DNA from: Pseudomonas sp. WJP1
Lineage (GTDB): Bacteria > Pseudomonadota > Gammaproteobacteria > Pseudomonadales > Pseudomonadaceae
Length of the DNA stretch: 64,000 nt
Assembly (NCBI RefSeq): GCF_028471945.1
Contig: NZ_CP110128.1
Coordinates: 1,476,501 to 1,540,500, forward strand
Direction: 5' to 3'
Of the stretch, positions 8,918 to 17,722 are shown in pieces. Numbering within the stretch: position 1 is the stretch's first letter; every line of letters begins with the position of its first letter. The notes beneath the pieces are model-generated. The model was given only the letters and a program-made list of their open reading frames with translations, did not search any database and was not told where the DNA came from. The position numbers and the translations under genes are program-made.

Positions 8918-8996
8918 TGTAGGAGCGAGCCTGCTCGCGATGACGGTCGCATATTCACATCCTTATTGCCTGCGAGACCGCCATCGTGAGCAACAA
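8918..8996. repeat. REPIN with a truncated right arm
   Basis: The left REP arm (from 8918) is complete. The inverted right arm starts near 8976 (ACCGCCATCG.GAGCA) and breaks off at about 8995, where the remaining GGCTC..CTACAGG should follow. Immediately beyond lies a flavin-reductase gene stub, so the break marks a deletion junction. Confidence 0.75.
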
Positions 8997-9002
8997 GTTA
9001 GA

Positions 9003-9122
9003 TCAGGACGGTTCACCATCCTTGGCAGTGATGATCGTAACTGTGGCGGCCAATCGGCGCATGGCGGCTTTGAAGTTCGCACCCAGTTCAGGGGCTATTG
9101 GCACAGCAATATCGGTGGTCAT
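9003..9122 (-). pseudogene. Flavin reductase N-terminal stub
   Basis: Minus-strand ATG at 9122, preceded by AAGAGGCGAG, opens a 39-codon frame ending at 9003. The peptide ends in LGANFKAAMRRLAATVTIIT, then AKDGEPS and a stop. This is the beginning of an HpaC/FMN-reductase-like flavin reductase (family consensus FRxAMRRLATxVTIVTxxDG), which normally runs to 160-180 residues. Homology stops at the stop codon and the next DNA is the broken REPIN arm. I read it as the remnant of a two-component monooxygenase reductase lost by deletion. Confidence 0.65.
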
Positions 9123-9480
9123 GATCGACTCGCCTCTTATGGTTTATTTTTGTCTAGAAGCAGGACGTCACAGTACGCATCAGCCCGATCACGGCGAATC
9201 AACATTTACGTAAGCCGGTATTAATTACCCATGAATGCAGTGGGGAAAATCTCACTGATTGCGATTTCTTCTGACTCAATCCACTCCTAATCTTGGGCAT
9301 GTTAATCAGCCTGATACCCCTGTAGGCGCTGGGAGCCGTTGCATATGCGGGGTATCGGGGCGCGTTTGGCTTTGCTTAACGCCCTCTTACCAAATTGCAA
9401 ATTCCCTAAACGGGCTACCCGGCGCATCCTCGGTACATAGCTTCATAAAAAAAACAAAAGCCGATAGAGATGCCCCCCCC
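9123..9480. other. Long control region between the flavin-reductase stub and the ABC operon
   Basis: 358 bases without a credible gene. It holds an 8-bp inverted repeat GATACCCC (9313-9320) / GGGGTATC (9349-9356), a possible operator, and a C8 run (9473-9480) touching the start codon of the binding protein. I looked for a sigma-54 type -24/-12 element and did not find one with correct spacing. Confidence 0.5.
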
Positions 9481-10800
9481 ATGTCCCAATCAAAACTCAA
9501 GTTGATGTGCGCGCGGATCCTCACCAGTGCTGTGATGGGTCTTTCTACGCTGCCAGCGTTCGCCGAGGGCGATAAGCCCGACTCCGTCAAAATTGGTATC
9601 ACCACATTCATGTCAGGCTCGGCCTCGGTGTTTGGAATGCCGGCAAAGGCCGCTGCGGAGCTCTATATAGAAGAGCTCAATGCAGCTGGCGGCATTGATG
9701 GGGTCAAGGTTGACCCTATCTACGTGGATGAGGGGGTGGGTGGCGATAGGCTGTTATCCGAGTACCGACGGGTAGTACAAGAGCAGGGAGCGAAGGTGAT
9801 GATCGCCTCAATCTCCAGCGGCAACTGCAACACGCTTGCGCCTGTAGCTGAAGATCTTAAAGTCGTGAATATCCTCTGGGACTGTGGGACGGAGAAAGCG
9901 CTGGAGGGGCATTCGTATAAGTACGTTTTTCGCACCCAGGCGAACGCGGTCACAGAGATGGTTGCCAGCGTTCTCTACCTGCTCAAGGTTAAACCTGACT
10001 TCAAAACCATTGCAGTCGTAAACCAGGATTACGCTTGGGGCCGAGACTCGTGGGAAATTTTCAGTGCTGTACTTAAGCAACTCAAGCCAGATGTAAAGGT
10101 GGTTGCCGAGCTGTTCCCAAAATTTGGAGCTTCGGATTTTTCCGCCGAGGTCAGTAGGCTTCAAGTTCTGCGTCCTGATGTCGTGCTGACCACATCTTGG
10201 GGAGGGGATCTAGACACCTTCATCCGCCAAGCCAGTCAGCGTGGGCTACTCAAATCATCACAGTTTTTTCTCGCTCTTGGTGAAACCTCGCTTGAGCGGC
10301 TCGGTAACACGCTGCCGGATGGCGTGCTTATCGGTGCACGCGGTGATCACTACTTCCTGAATCCCCAATACGCCACAGATGCCCGCCATCAAGCGTTTGT
10401 CGCCAAATACCATGAGCGTACCGGCAGCTATCCGATCTACTCGGTGTACCACATGGTGCAAGCGCTTGATGGTATGAAGGCCGCCTACTTGAAAGCGATC
10501 AAAGCTAATGGCGGAAAATGGCCCAACGAGGAGCAATTGGCCGACGCCTTCAAAGGGCTGGAATTCCGAGGCCTGACTAGCGAGATCCGGATCCGCCCGG
10601 AGGATGGTCAAGGCCTTGAATCACAACTGTTCGGTGTGACCGCCACAAGCCCCGATTACAAGTTCAAGGTTTTAAAGGACATTGTCATTGTTCCGGCAGA
10701 CAAGGTGACTACCCCACCAGGCGAGAAATCCCCAGATTGGGTCAAGACCGTTACCCCTGCGCTACTTGATCAGGTTCAACCTGTGGGTGCAGCAAAATGA
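9481..10800 (+). CDS. ABC transporter substrate-binding protein, branched-chain amino acid (LivK) type
   Basis: A 439-residue periplasmic protein with a signal peptide (LTSAVMGLSTLPAFAEG, cleavage after AFA) and the type I periplasmic-binding fold of the LivK family (VKIGITTFMSGSASVFGMPAKAAAELYIEELNAAGGI). LivK-type binding proteins next to dehydrogenases commonly take up aromatic acids or other non-amino-acid ligands. It is the first gene of a tightly packed transporter operon; its stop overlaps the next start by 4 bases. The start at 9481 was preferred over the long upstream extension because the signal peptide follows it. The ATG is directly preceded by eight C residues, with GATAGAGA as the only nearby ribosome-binding sequence. 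Confidence 0.87.
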   Translation: MSQSKLKLMCARILTSAVMGLSTLPAFAEGDKPDSVKIGITTFMSGSASVFGMPAKAAAELYIEELNAAGGIDGVKVDPIYVDEGVGGDRLLSEYRRVVQEQGAKVMIASISSGNCNTLAPVAEDLKVVNILWDCGTEKALEGHSYKYVFRTQANAVTEMVASVLYLLKVKPDFKTIAVVNQDYAWGRDSWEIFSAVLKQLKPDVKVVAELFPKFGASDFSAEVSRLQVLRPDVVLTTSWGGDLDTFIRQASQRGLLKSSQFFLALGETSLERLGNTLPDGVLIGARGDHYFLNPQYATDARHQAFVAKYHERTGSYPIYSVYHMVQALDGMKAAYLKAIKANGGKWPNEEQLADAFKGLEFRGLTSEIRIRPEDGQGLESQLFGVTATSPDYKFKVLKDIVIVPADKVTTPPGEKSPDWVKTVTPALLDQVQPVGAAK

Positions 10801-11699
10801 GCTCAGACATTTTCATCCTCGCGTTGCTAGATGGTGTCTCCTACGCCGGGTTGTTGTTTCTCGTGGCTTTAGGACTGACCTTTATCTTTGGCGTGGTGCG
10901 TATCCTAAATGTGGCCCACGGTAGCCTTTACGCATTCGGCGGATATGGCGCTGCTTCGTTAGGACTTTGGTTGGGACAGGGATCAGAGTCGGCAGTGGCA
11001 TCCGTGCTCCTGCTGGTGGGAGGTGCTATTGCTGTAGGGATTGTGCTGGGGACAGTGCTGATGCTGTTGCTTAAGCAATTCCAGGATCGCGATCCGATTC
11101 TTCAGCTTTTGGTCACTTTCGGCGCGTTCATGATTTTTGAAGATCTGCAGCGGATGATCTGGGGGACGCAGCCTTACTTCGTGGCTGATGTAGTCAACCA
11201 GATGGGGTCTTCAGAACTGCTGGGCGTGGTGTACATGAACTACCAGTTGCTGTTCGTCCCTGGTGCGGCCTTGGCCGTTTATTTCCTGCTTAAGTGGTTC
11301 CTGAACAGCACCCTGATGGGGCGGCAAATCATCGCGGTTACTCATGACCGTGAGGTGGCGACAGCAATTGGTATCAATGCTCGGCGTGTAGCCTATCTAA
11401 CATTTGTCGTTGGTGCCGTTCTGGGGGCTTTAGGCGGCGCGTTGGCTTCTCCAACCACCTCACTGGTTCCGGGCATCGGCGCCGACATGATCGTGCTGTC
11501 GTTCGCGGTCGTAGCAAGCGCCGGACTGGGTCAGATCACTGGTGCCTTGATCACTGCATTGATGATCGGGTTGTCGCGCTCATTTTGCGTATACCTCGCC
11601 CCAGAGTTTGAAGTAGTGATGCCTTATCTGATCATGGTTTTGGTTTTGCTAGCGAGGCCTCAAGGCTTGTTCACGGTCGTTCAGGCGAGGAAAATCTGA
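10797..11699 (+). CDS. Branched-chain-type ABC transporter permease (LivH family)
   Basis: A 300-residue inner-membrane permease with about eight hydrophobic segments. Typical LivH stretches are GLLFLVALGLTFIFGVVRILNVAHGSLYAFGGY and the cytoplasmic loop RQIIAVTHDREVATAIGINARRV that contacts the ATPase. It overlaps the binding-protein gene by 4 bases and the next permease gene by 1 base (TGATG), so the cluster is translationally coupled. It forms the channel with the LivM-type partner. Confidence 0.88.
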   Translation: MSSDIFILALLDGVSYAGLLFLVALGLTFIFGVVRILNVAHGSLYAFGGYGAASLGLWLGQGSESAVASVLLLVGGAIAVGIVLGTVLMLLLKQFQDRDPILQLLVTFGAFMIFEDLQRMIWGTQPYFVADVVNQMGSSELLGVVYMNYQLLFVPGAALAVYFLLKWFLNSTLMGRQIIAVTHDREVATAIGINARRVAYLTFVVGAVLGALGGALASPTTSLVPGIGADMIVLSFAVVASAGLGQITGALITALMIGLSRSFCVYLAPEFEVVMPYLIMVLVLLARPQGLFTVVQARKI

Positions 11700-12640
11700 T
11701 GCGCTCTCTACTACTCAACACTGCAGCAGTTGTTGCCATCCTTGGTTTGGCAATGGCATTTCCTTGGCTCAAGATTCCGCTGATTCTCTCGCTCTGCTAC
11801 GGCTTGGCCGCTCTAGGGGTCGTCGTTCTTCTGAAGGCCGGGCAAATATCCTTTGGGCATGCCATGTATGCCTGCATCTCTGGATACGTAGTGGCCTTTG
11901 TCGGGAATAGGTATCCGGGCACCGATGGGATCTTGCTGATCGCCCTCGGTACCTTGGCAAGTGTGGTCGCGGGTATGCTCATCGGTGCTTTCGTTGTTCG
12001 CTATCGAGAAATCTTCTTCGGCATGCTTAACCTTGCCATCTCGATGGTGCTGTTTACCATCCTCGGCAAGTTCTACGCTGTCACTGGCGGCACCGATGGC
12101 TTACGCATCAATAGACCGACATTGCTAGGGGCGGAGCTGAGTCGTGATCCTTTCGAAATAGCATTACTGGTACTGGTGCTCCTCATCTCGCTGGGGGCTA
12201 TCTGGGGAGTCCAGCGGTATTTCGTCTCCAGTGGCGGTCAGGCTCTAGCCGCGATCAAGACAAATGAAACTCGCCTTGAGTACCTTGGTGTCTCCGCTAA
12301 GAAAGTACTCTGGAAAGGCTACGTTCTGTCTGCCTCATTGTGCGGCTTGTCCGGCGCGTTGTTTGGTCTCTCTCAGGGGCTAGTAACACCTGAGATGGGC
12401 TACTGGCTTCGCTCTGGTGAATTCGTCTTCATCGCCATCCTGGGTGGTGCCGGTCACGCGGTCGGCGCGTTTGTCGGAGCCCTGCTTTACGAATTCCTAA
12501 AAATGTACGCCGCCGCGTTGGTCAGTGGTTCATGGCAGCTTGTGCTGGGTGCCATCCTGATCGTGATCATCTACTTCCTGCCCAAGGGGATCACCGGGCT
12601 ATTGAATCGTCGTAAACGCCTCGCGGGAGATGCAGCATGA
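11699..12640 (+). CDS. Branched-chain-type ABC transporter permease (LivM family)
   Basis: A 313-residue multi-pass membrane protein with LivM features: LSLCYGLAALGVVVLLKAGQISFGHAMYACISGYV and the ATPase-contact loop QALAAIKTNETRLEYLGVSAKK. Start at ATG 11699, overlapping the LivH stop by one base; its stop overlaps the LivG-type start by 4 bases. It pairs with the LivH protein to make the transmembrane channel. Confidence 0.88.
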   Translation: MRSLLLNTAAVVAILGLAMAFPWLKIPLILSLCYGLAALGVVVLLKAGQISFGHAMYACISGYVVAFVGNRYPGTDGILLIALGTLASVVAGMLIGAFVVRYREIFFGMLNLAISMVLFTILGKFYAVTGGTDGLRINRPTLLGAELSRDPFEIALLVLVLLISLGAIWGVQRYFVSSGGQALAAIKTNETRLEYLGVSAKKVLWKGYVLSASLCGLSGALFGLSQGLVTPEMGYWLRSGEFVFIAILGGAGHAVGAFVGALLYEFLKMYAAALVSGSWQLVLGAILIVIIYFLPKGITGLLNRRKRLAGDAA

Positions 12641-13377
12641 CAGCCCTTTTGCAGACTCACGATTTGACCCTCGCTTTTGGCGGTCTGGTTGTGGCCAATG
12701 GCATCAACTTCAGTCTGGAGGAGGGTGAGCGCCTGGCAGTGATCGGCCAGAACGGTGCGGGTAAAACGACCTTCATCAATATTTGTACGGGGTTGCTCAA
12801 ACCGAGCAAGGGGCGCGTCAGCCTCTCCGGCCGCGACATTACTGGCCAGTCGCCACGGAAAATCGTCAAGCAGGGCATGGCGAGATCCTTCCAGCTTCCC
12901 CAGTTGTTCCTTGAGCATACCGTGCGCGAATGCCTGCAGTTGTCCGCCGTGGCGCGTGCTGGAAATCTTTCATCCTGGAGTCTGTTAGCAGGAGGCAGTA
13001 GTGCCAAAGAAATTGATCGGATGCTTGATCTGATCAGCCTGCGCGACAGACAAGATGAACTGTGCATCAACCTTCCTGAGGGGCAACGCAAGCTGCTGGA
13101 TGTGGGCATGTCGCTAATGCTTCAACCCAAGTTGCTGATCCTTGATGAGCCCACCAGCGGCGTGTCGACAGAAGAAAAGCATGGCGTGATGGAAATCCTC
13201 ATGCGTGCTCTGGATGATCAGAAGGTCACTGCGATCTTCGTGGAGCACGATGTCGATATCGTCAAGCGTTATGCGACTCGGGTTGCAGCATGGATCAGCG
13301 GAGCGATAGCTGCTGACGGTGATCCCGCCAGTGTACTGACCAACCCGCTCATTCAGCGTGAGGTACTAGGCGAATGA
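12637..13377 (+). CDS. ABC transporter ATP-binding protein (LivG family)
   Basis: A 246-residue ATPase: Walker A GQNGAGKTTFINICTG, Q-loop region, a diverged signature region (LPEGQRKLLDVGMSL where LSGGQ is usual), Walker B LLILDEPTSGVSTEEK and the switch His in IFVEHDVDIVK. LivG-type ATPases normally carry LSYGxQR; here it is LPEGQRK, a modest divergence that keeps the Gly-Gln pair. Overlaps of 4 bases on both sides place it inside the transporter operon. Confidence 0.87.
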   Translation: MTALLQTHDLTLAFGGLVVANGINFSLEEGERLAVIGQNGAGKTTFINICTGLLKPSKGRVSLSGRDITGQSPRKIVKQGMARSFQLPQLFLEHTVRECLQLSAVARAGNLSSWSLLAGGSSAKEIDRMLDLISLRDRQDELCINLPEGQRKLLDVGMSLMLQPKLLILDEPTSGVSTEEKHGVMEILMRALDDQKVTAIFVEHDVDIVKRYATRVAAWISGAIAADGDPASVLTNPLIQREVLGE

Positions 13378-14108
13378 AAAACGACATCCTGATCCACCTC
13401 GACAACGTCAGCGCTGACATCGTCCGAGTACCTATCCTGAGAGGCGTACACGCTGATCTGAATAAAGGACACATCATCGCCGTGGTGGGGCGAAATGGCG
13501 CTGGCAAAACTACTTTGCTGCGCACGATTATGGGGCTGGTTAAGCCTAAAGAGGGCCAGATTTTGTTCGAGGGCGTCGACCTTGCCCATGTGCCGGCCCA
13601 TGGGCGTGCACGTCTTGGTATTGGCTACGCGCCCCAAGAACGCGTCATGTTTCCAACCCTTTCGATTGAGGAGAATCTGCGCCTTCCCTGCCAGGTAGCA
13701 GGTATGAGCAAGCGGGAAGTTGATGGACGACTGGCAATGACACTTGAGGTCGTTGCACAGCTAAAACCCATGCTCAACCGCTCGGGCGCGGCATTGTCAG
13801 GCGGCCAAGGAAAGATGGCGGCACTTGGGCGAGCCTTGATGATTGGCAGCAAGTTGATCTTGCTGGATGAGCCTTTTCAAGGTTTGGCACCGGCCCTCGC
13901 TACTGAATACAGCAATGCTCTCAAGCAGCTTCAGCAACGTCTTCCAGATCTCTGCATCGTGGTCACGGAATCCAATGGCAGCCTGCTTAAGGATGTCCCT
14001 GACCAGGTGTTGCACATCGAGCGGGGGGAGTTGTCACCTGTCCTGAACACCAGTGGTGAGACTGGCCCCCACTCAATTTACCAACTGCCAATGGAGGCAC
14101 AATCATGA
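13374..14108 (+). CDS. ABC transporter ATP-binding protein (LivF family)
   Basis: A 244-residue ATPase with Walker A GRNGAGKTTLLRTIMGL, the LivF segment GIGYAPQERVMFPTLSIEENL, signature LSGGQGKMAALGRAL, and Walker B LILLDEPFQGLAPALA. The switch position reads VVTESNGSLL: the usual His after the Walker B strand is replaced by Glu-Ser, as happens in several LivF proteins. It overlaps the downstream aldehyde dehydrogenase start by 4 bases, which ties uptake directly to catabolism. Confidence 0.87.
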   Translation: MKNDILIHLDNVSADIVRVPILRGVHADLNKGHIIAVVGRNGAGKTTLLRTIMGLVKPKEGQILFEGVDLAHVPAHGRARLGIGYAPQERVMFPTLSIEENLRLPCQVAGMSKREVDGRLAMTLEVVAQLKPMLNRSGAALSGGQGKMAALGRALMIGSKLILLDEPFQGLAPALATEYSNALKQLQQRLPDLCIVVTESNGSLLKDVPDQVLHIERGELSPVLNTSGETGPHSIYQLPMEAQS

Positions 14109-15538
14109 GCACGCTTTACATCGACGGCCGCAAAGTCCCCGCCACCGGCGGACAAAGCATTCCTGTCTACTCTCCTGTAACTGGCGAGGCTTATGCGGAA
14201 ATTGCCCGTGGCATGCCTGAAGACATAGACCTAGCAGTTAAAGCAGCACGCAGTGCGGTCAATGGTGACTGGGGCCGGATGAGCGCTACTGAACGTGGCC
14301 GTATCCTGGTGCGTATCGGCAGCGGCGTGCTGGAAAACATCGAGGAGCTGGCTGAGATCGAAGCCAAGGACACCGGCAAGCCCCTTGGCTTGGCTCGCAA
14401 GGATATTGAAGCACTGGCACGATATTTCGAGTTTTATGGTGGTGCTGCCGATAAAGTTCACGGCGAAGTCATTCCGTACCTTTCTGGTTACACCGTCAGT
14501 GTGGTCAGAGAAGCCTGCGGTGTGGTTGGCCACATCATTCCATGGAACTACCCAGCACAAATGCTCGGTCGCACCATCGCGCCGGCCCTGGCAATGGGTA
14601 ACGCATCGATCGTGAAGCCAGCCGAAGACGCCTGCATGACTTCTCTTCGCTTCGCCGAGATTGCTGCAGAAGCAGGGTTGCCAGCTGGTGTCCTTAACAT
14701 CGTCACTGGATATGGCCGAGAGGCAGGTGCTGCATTGGCAGGTCATCCGGGCATCAATCTGATCACCTTTACTGGATCCCCTGATGTTGGTGTAGCCATT
14801 CAGACCGCTGCAGCTGCCAACCATGTCAAATGCGTCCTGGAGCTGGGCGGTAAATGCCCGCAAGTCGTATTCGCCGATGCTGATCTTGATAAGGCAGTGC
14901 CGGTCATCGTTGGCGCGATCATCCAGAACGCTGGCCAGACTTGCTCCGCTGGTAGCCGCGTCCTAATTCAGAAAGAGGTGTATGACGAGGTCATCTCGCG
15001 AGTCGCTGCCAAGTTCCGTGAAGTGCGTGTCGGTCTGCCTGAGACTTCTCCTGACTGCGGCCCTATCATCACCAAAGCCCAGTTTGGTCGGGTAAATCAG
15101 TTCATCAAGGAGTGCAAGGACTCCGATCTGCCGGTGATTGCTGAAGGCACCATGGACAGCGATCTTCCAGAAGGCGGGTACTACGTGCGTCCCACCTTGT
15201 TCGGCCCTGTCCCGCGCGACCATAAGCTTGCGCTCGAGGAAGTGTTCGGCCCAGTGCTGGCAGCGCTGCCGTTTGATGATGAGGACGATGCCGTGGCCCT
15301 GGCCAACGGTACTGACTATGGCCTTGTGGCCTCGATCTGGAGCGAAAACGGCGCTCGTCAGCAACGCATGGCCAAACGCCTGGAAGGCGGACAAGTCTTC
15401 ATCAATTGCTATGGCGCGGGTGGCGGCGTCGAGCTGCCGTTCGGTGGTATTCGCAAAAGCGGGCACGGACGTGAAAAAGGCCTCCTCGCTCTGGATGAGT
15501 TCAGCATCACCAAGACCGTGGTCAGCCACCACGGTTAA
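14105..15538 (+). CDS. NAD(P)-dependent aldehyde dehydrogenase
   Basis: A 477-residue ALDH-superfamily enzyme. Visible landmarks are the cofactor-binding Asn in IIPWNYPAQM, FTGSPDVG, the general-base Glu in VLELGGKCPQVV and the nucleophilic Cys in NAGQTCSAGSRVL. It oxidises an aldehyde to its acid with NAD(P)+. Its start overlaps the LivF stop by 4 bases (ATGA), so it is made together with the importer, which suggests that the imported compound is, or becomes, its aldehyde substrate. The precise substrate is not readable. Confidence 0.88.
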   Translation: MSTLYIDGRKVPATGGQSIPVYSPVTGEAYAEIARGMPEDIDLAVKAARSAVNGDWGRMSATERGRILVRIGSGVLENIEELAEIEAKDTGKPLGLARKDIEALARYFEFYGGAADKVHGEVIPYLSGYTVSVVREACGVVGHIIPWNYPAQMLGRTIAPALAMGNASIVKPAEDACMTSLRFAEIAAEAGLPAGVLNIVTGYGREAGAALAGHPGINLITFTGSPDVGVAIQTAAAANHVKCVLELGGKCPQVVFADADLDKAVPVIVGAIIQNAGQTCSAGSRVLIQKEVYDEVISRVAAKFREVRVGLPETSPDCGPIITKAQFGRVNQFIKECKDSDLPVIAEGTMDSDLPEGGYYVRPTLFGPVPRDHKLALEEVFGPVLAALPFDDEDDAVALANGTDYGLVASIWSENGARQQRMAKRLEGGQVFINCYGAGGGVELPFGGIRKSGHGREKGLLALDEFSITKTVVSHHG

Positions 15539-15582
15539 GCCTAAATCGCAGCAATCACTTCTTAATGGTAACGGAGAGAAAA

Positions 15583-16335
15583 ATGGCACAGCTCAATAAT
15601 AAAGTCGCCATCGTAACGGGCGCAGCAAGTGGCTTCGGCGCTTGCATTGCACGTCGCTATATCGAAGAAGGCGCCAAGGTAATCCTCGCGGACATCAATT
15701 TCGAAGCTGCCAGCAAACTAGCTGATGAACTGGGGCCCAACGCTATCGCGGCTGCTTGCGACGTCACTAAGGCCGATCAGGTTCAGGCCGCCGTGGATCT
15801 TTGCGTCAAATCTTTCGGGGTACCTGATGTAGTGGTCAATAACGCCGGTACAACGCATCGGAATCAGCCTCTGATGGATGTTGACGAAAAGACCTTTGAT
15901 CGCGTTTTCGCGGTTAACGTCAAATCGATCTTCCACATGACCAAGGCTGTAGTGCCGCTGATGCGCGAGCGTAAGAACGGTTCGATCATCAACGTGGGTT
16001 CTGTTGCTGGTATTCGCCCGCGTCCAGGCCTGACCTGGTACAACGGCTCGAAAGGCGCCGTGAACCTGCTCTCCAAATCCCTGGCTGTAGAACTGGGCCC
16101 GGATGGCATCCGCGTTAATAACATCTGCCCCGTAATGGGCGAGACGGCGCTGCTGGAAGATTTCATGGGCATGCCAGACACACCTGCCAATCGCCAGAAA
16201 TTCCTTGCGACTATCCCGTTGGGTCGTCTGGCTAAACCAGAAGACATCGCAGCTGTTGCCGTCTTCCTGGCAACAGATGACGCAGCGTTCTTGAATGGTG
16301 TTGAACTGCCGGTCGACGGTGGCCGAGTGGTGTAA
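15583..16335 (+). CDS. Short-chain dehydrogenase/reductase (SDR)
   Basis: A 250-residue classical SDR: cofactor motif TGAASGFGACIA (TGxxxGxG), NNAG at the expected place, catalytic Ser in NVGSVAG, then Tyr and Lys in WYNGSKGA (YxxxK form YNGSK), and the C-terminal NGVELPVDGG. It starts at ATG 15583 after ACGGAGAG; the upstream in-frame start at 15565 lacks a site. 45 bases separate it from the ALDH gene, so it belongs to the same operon. It probably oxidises a hydroxyl group of the imported compound or of an intermediate. Confidence 0.88.
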   Translation: MAQLNNKVAIVTGAASGFGACIARRYIEEGAKVILADINFEAASKLADELGPNAIAAACDVTKADQVQAAVDLCVKSFGVPDVVVNNAGTTHRNQPLMDVDEKTFDRVFAVNVKSIFHMTKAVVPLMRERKNGSIINVGSVAGIRPRPGLTWYNGSKGAVNLLSKSLAVELGPDGIRVNNICPVMGETALLEDFMGMPDTPANRQKFLATIPLGRLAKPEDIAAVAVFLATDDAAFLNGVELPVDGGRVV

Positions 16336-16342
16336 CTTTATT

Positions 16343-16384
16343 GAGTCCCGAGGCACCAGCCCACGACAGTGTGCCTCGGGATTC
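16343..16384 (+). terminator. Stem-loop after the SDR gene
   Basis: Arms TCCCGAGGCAC and GTGCCTCGGGA are perfectly complementary (11 bp, extendable to 14 with one mismatch) around a 14-base loop. There is no T-run after it. It lies 8 bases after the SDR stop and likely ends or attenuates the upstream operon, leaving ~190 bases before the alcohol dehydrogenase for a second promoter. Confidence 0.6.
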
Positions 16385-16578
16385 AACGACAACTCGAAGT
16401 GCAATGTTTCGAGTCTGCCTAATCCCAATCTAGGCATAATCGTTCGGCCCAGGTTAACCCCCCCTTTTCAGAATGCAGATTCTCTGTACGCCATTTCTGA
16501 TGCATTGTGACACTAGGTGCCCCTTGTCATTTTCAATAATACCAACGACGAGATTTGGCCGTATGGAGAACAATAATC

Positions 16579-17676
16579 ATGCAAATCAGAGCGGCTGTAG
16601 TTCGTCAGAAATCTGCTCCTTTCACCATCGAAAACCTCACCCTTGAGACGCCCCGCAACGATGAAGTACTCGTAAAAATTGTCGGTGTTGGTGTCTGCCA
16701 CACCGACATGGTAGTGAGAGACCAGGGATACCCTGTTCCCCTGCCTCTCGTGTTGGGTCATGAAGGTTCAGGTGTCGTCGAAGCTGTAGGCGCCGAGGTT
16801 AAACACCTCAAGCCTGGTGATCATGTCGTGCTGAGCTACGCTAGCTGCGGCCACTGTGCGAACTGCCTGAAAGGCCTTCCCGGATACTGCGCCCAGTTCT
16901 ACGAACAGAACTTCGGTGGTTATCGGCCAGATGGAACCAGCCCCTATAAAGGCGAAGACGGCAGTACTGTGTGTGGATGCTTTTTCAATCAATCCTCCTT
17001 CGGCACGCATGCTCTGGTATCGGAGCGCAATGCAATCAAGATTCCAAGCGACGTCCCCTTGGAATTGATGGGCCCTCTAGGCTGCGGGATTCAGACTGGT
17101 GCAGGAGCTGTGATGAACGCGCTCAAGCCAGGGGTCGGTAGTAGCATTGCCATTTTCGGAGCGGGCTCTGTGGGGCTTGCGGCTGTCATGGCAGCTAAAG
17201 CTATTGGCTGCACCGTAATTATCGCTGTCGATATGAATGACAGCCGCCTCGAACTGGCACTTGAATTAGGTGCAACCCACATCATTAATGCTGGCACAGC
17301 CAATGCGCTTGATTGCATCCGGGAAATCACTAACGGAGGCGTTCAGTACAGCCTGGAATGCACATCTAGCCCAAAAGTTCTTCGCCAAGCTGTGGACTGT
17401 CTTTCCATCCCAGGCGTGTGTGGTCTTGTAGGAGCTGCTCCACTGGGGGCAGAGGTATCGCTGGACATGAACACACTTCTTTTTGGCCGCAGCGTGCGAG
17501 GCATCATCGAGGGGGACAGCGTCCCTCACGTCTTCATCCCGCAGTTGATCGAACTCTGGCGCAGCGGCCGATTTCCGTTCGACCGATTGGTCAAGTATTA
17601 CGCTCTGGATGATATCAACCAAGCTGTCGCTGATTCAGAAAGTGGTGTCGTGCTTAAGCCTATCCTCAAGCCTTGA
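16579..17676 (+). CDS. Zn-dependent aryl-alcohol dehydrogenase (XylB/AreB-like)
   Basis: A 365-residue medium-chain alcohol dehydrogenase. Catalytic zinc ligands are in GVCHTDMVV and GHEGSG, and the Cys in LGPLGCGIQTGAGAV. The structural-zinc cysteines are in CGHCANCLKGLPGYC. The Rossmann motif is GAGSVGLAA. Pattern and length closely follow benzyl/aryl-alcohol dehydrogenases (VRQKSAPF.., PVPLPLVLGHEG.., LLFGRSVRGIIEGDS). It would oxidise a benzylic or similar alcohol to an aldehyde, handed to one of the two aldehyde dehydrogenases. The ATG at 16579 follows ATGGAGAAC. It is 46 bases upstream of the second ALDH. Confidence 0.88.
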   Translation: MQIRAAVVRQKSAPFTIENLTLETPRNDEVLVKIVGVGVCHTDMVVRDQGYPVPLPLVLGHEGSGVVEAVGAEVKHLKPGDHVVLSYASCGHCANCLKGLPGYCAQFYEQNFGGYRPDGTSPYKGEDGSTVCGCFFNQSSFGTHALVSERNAIKIPSDVPLELMGPLGCGIQTGAGAVMNALKPGVGSSIAIFGAGSVGLAAVMAAKAIGCTVIIAVDMNDSRLELALELGATHIINAGTANALDCIREITNGGVQYSLECTSSPKVLRQAVDCLSIPGVCGLVGAAPLGAEVSLDMNTLLFGRSVRGIIEGDSVPHVFIPQLIELWRSGRFPFDRLVKYYALDDINQAVADSESGVVLKPILKP

Positions 17677-17722
17677 GTGATAACGCTTTTACTTACTCAC
17701 CAGATTTAAGAAGGATTGCACC

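Noticed and set aside
9230..9480. Sigma-54 promoter upstream of the ABC operon
   Set aside because: Several GG and GC pairs occur, but none with the required 10-base gap between them.
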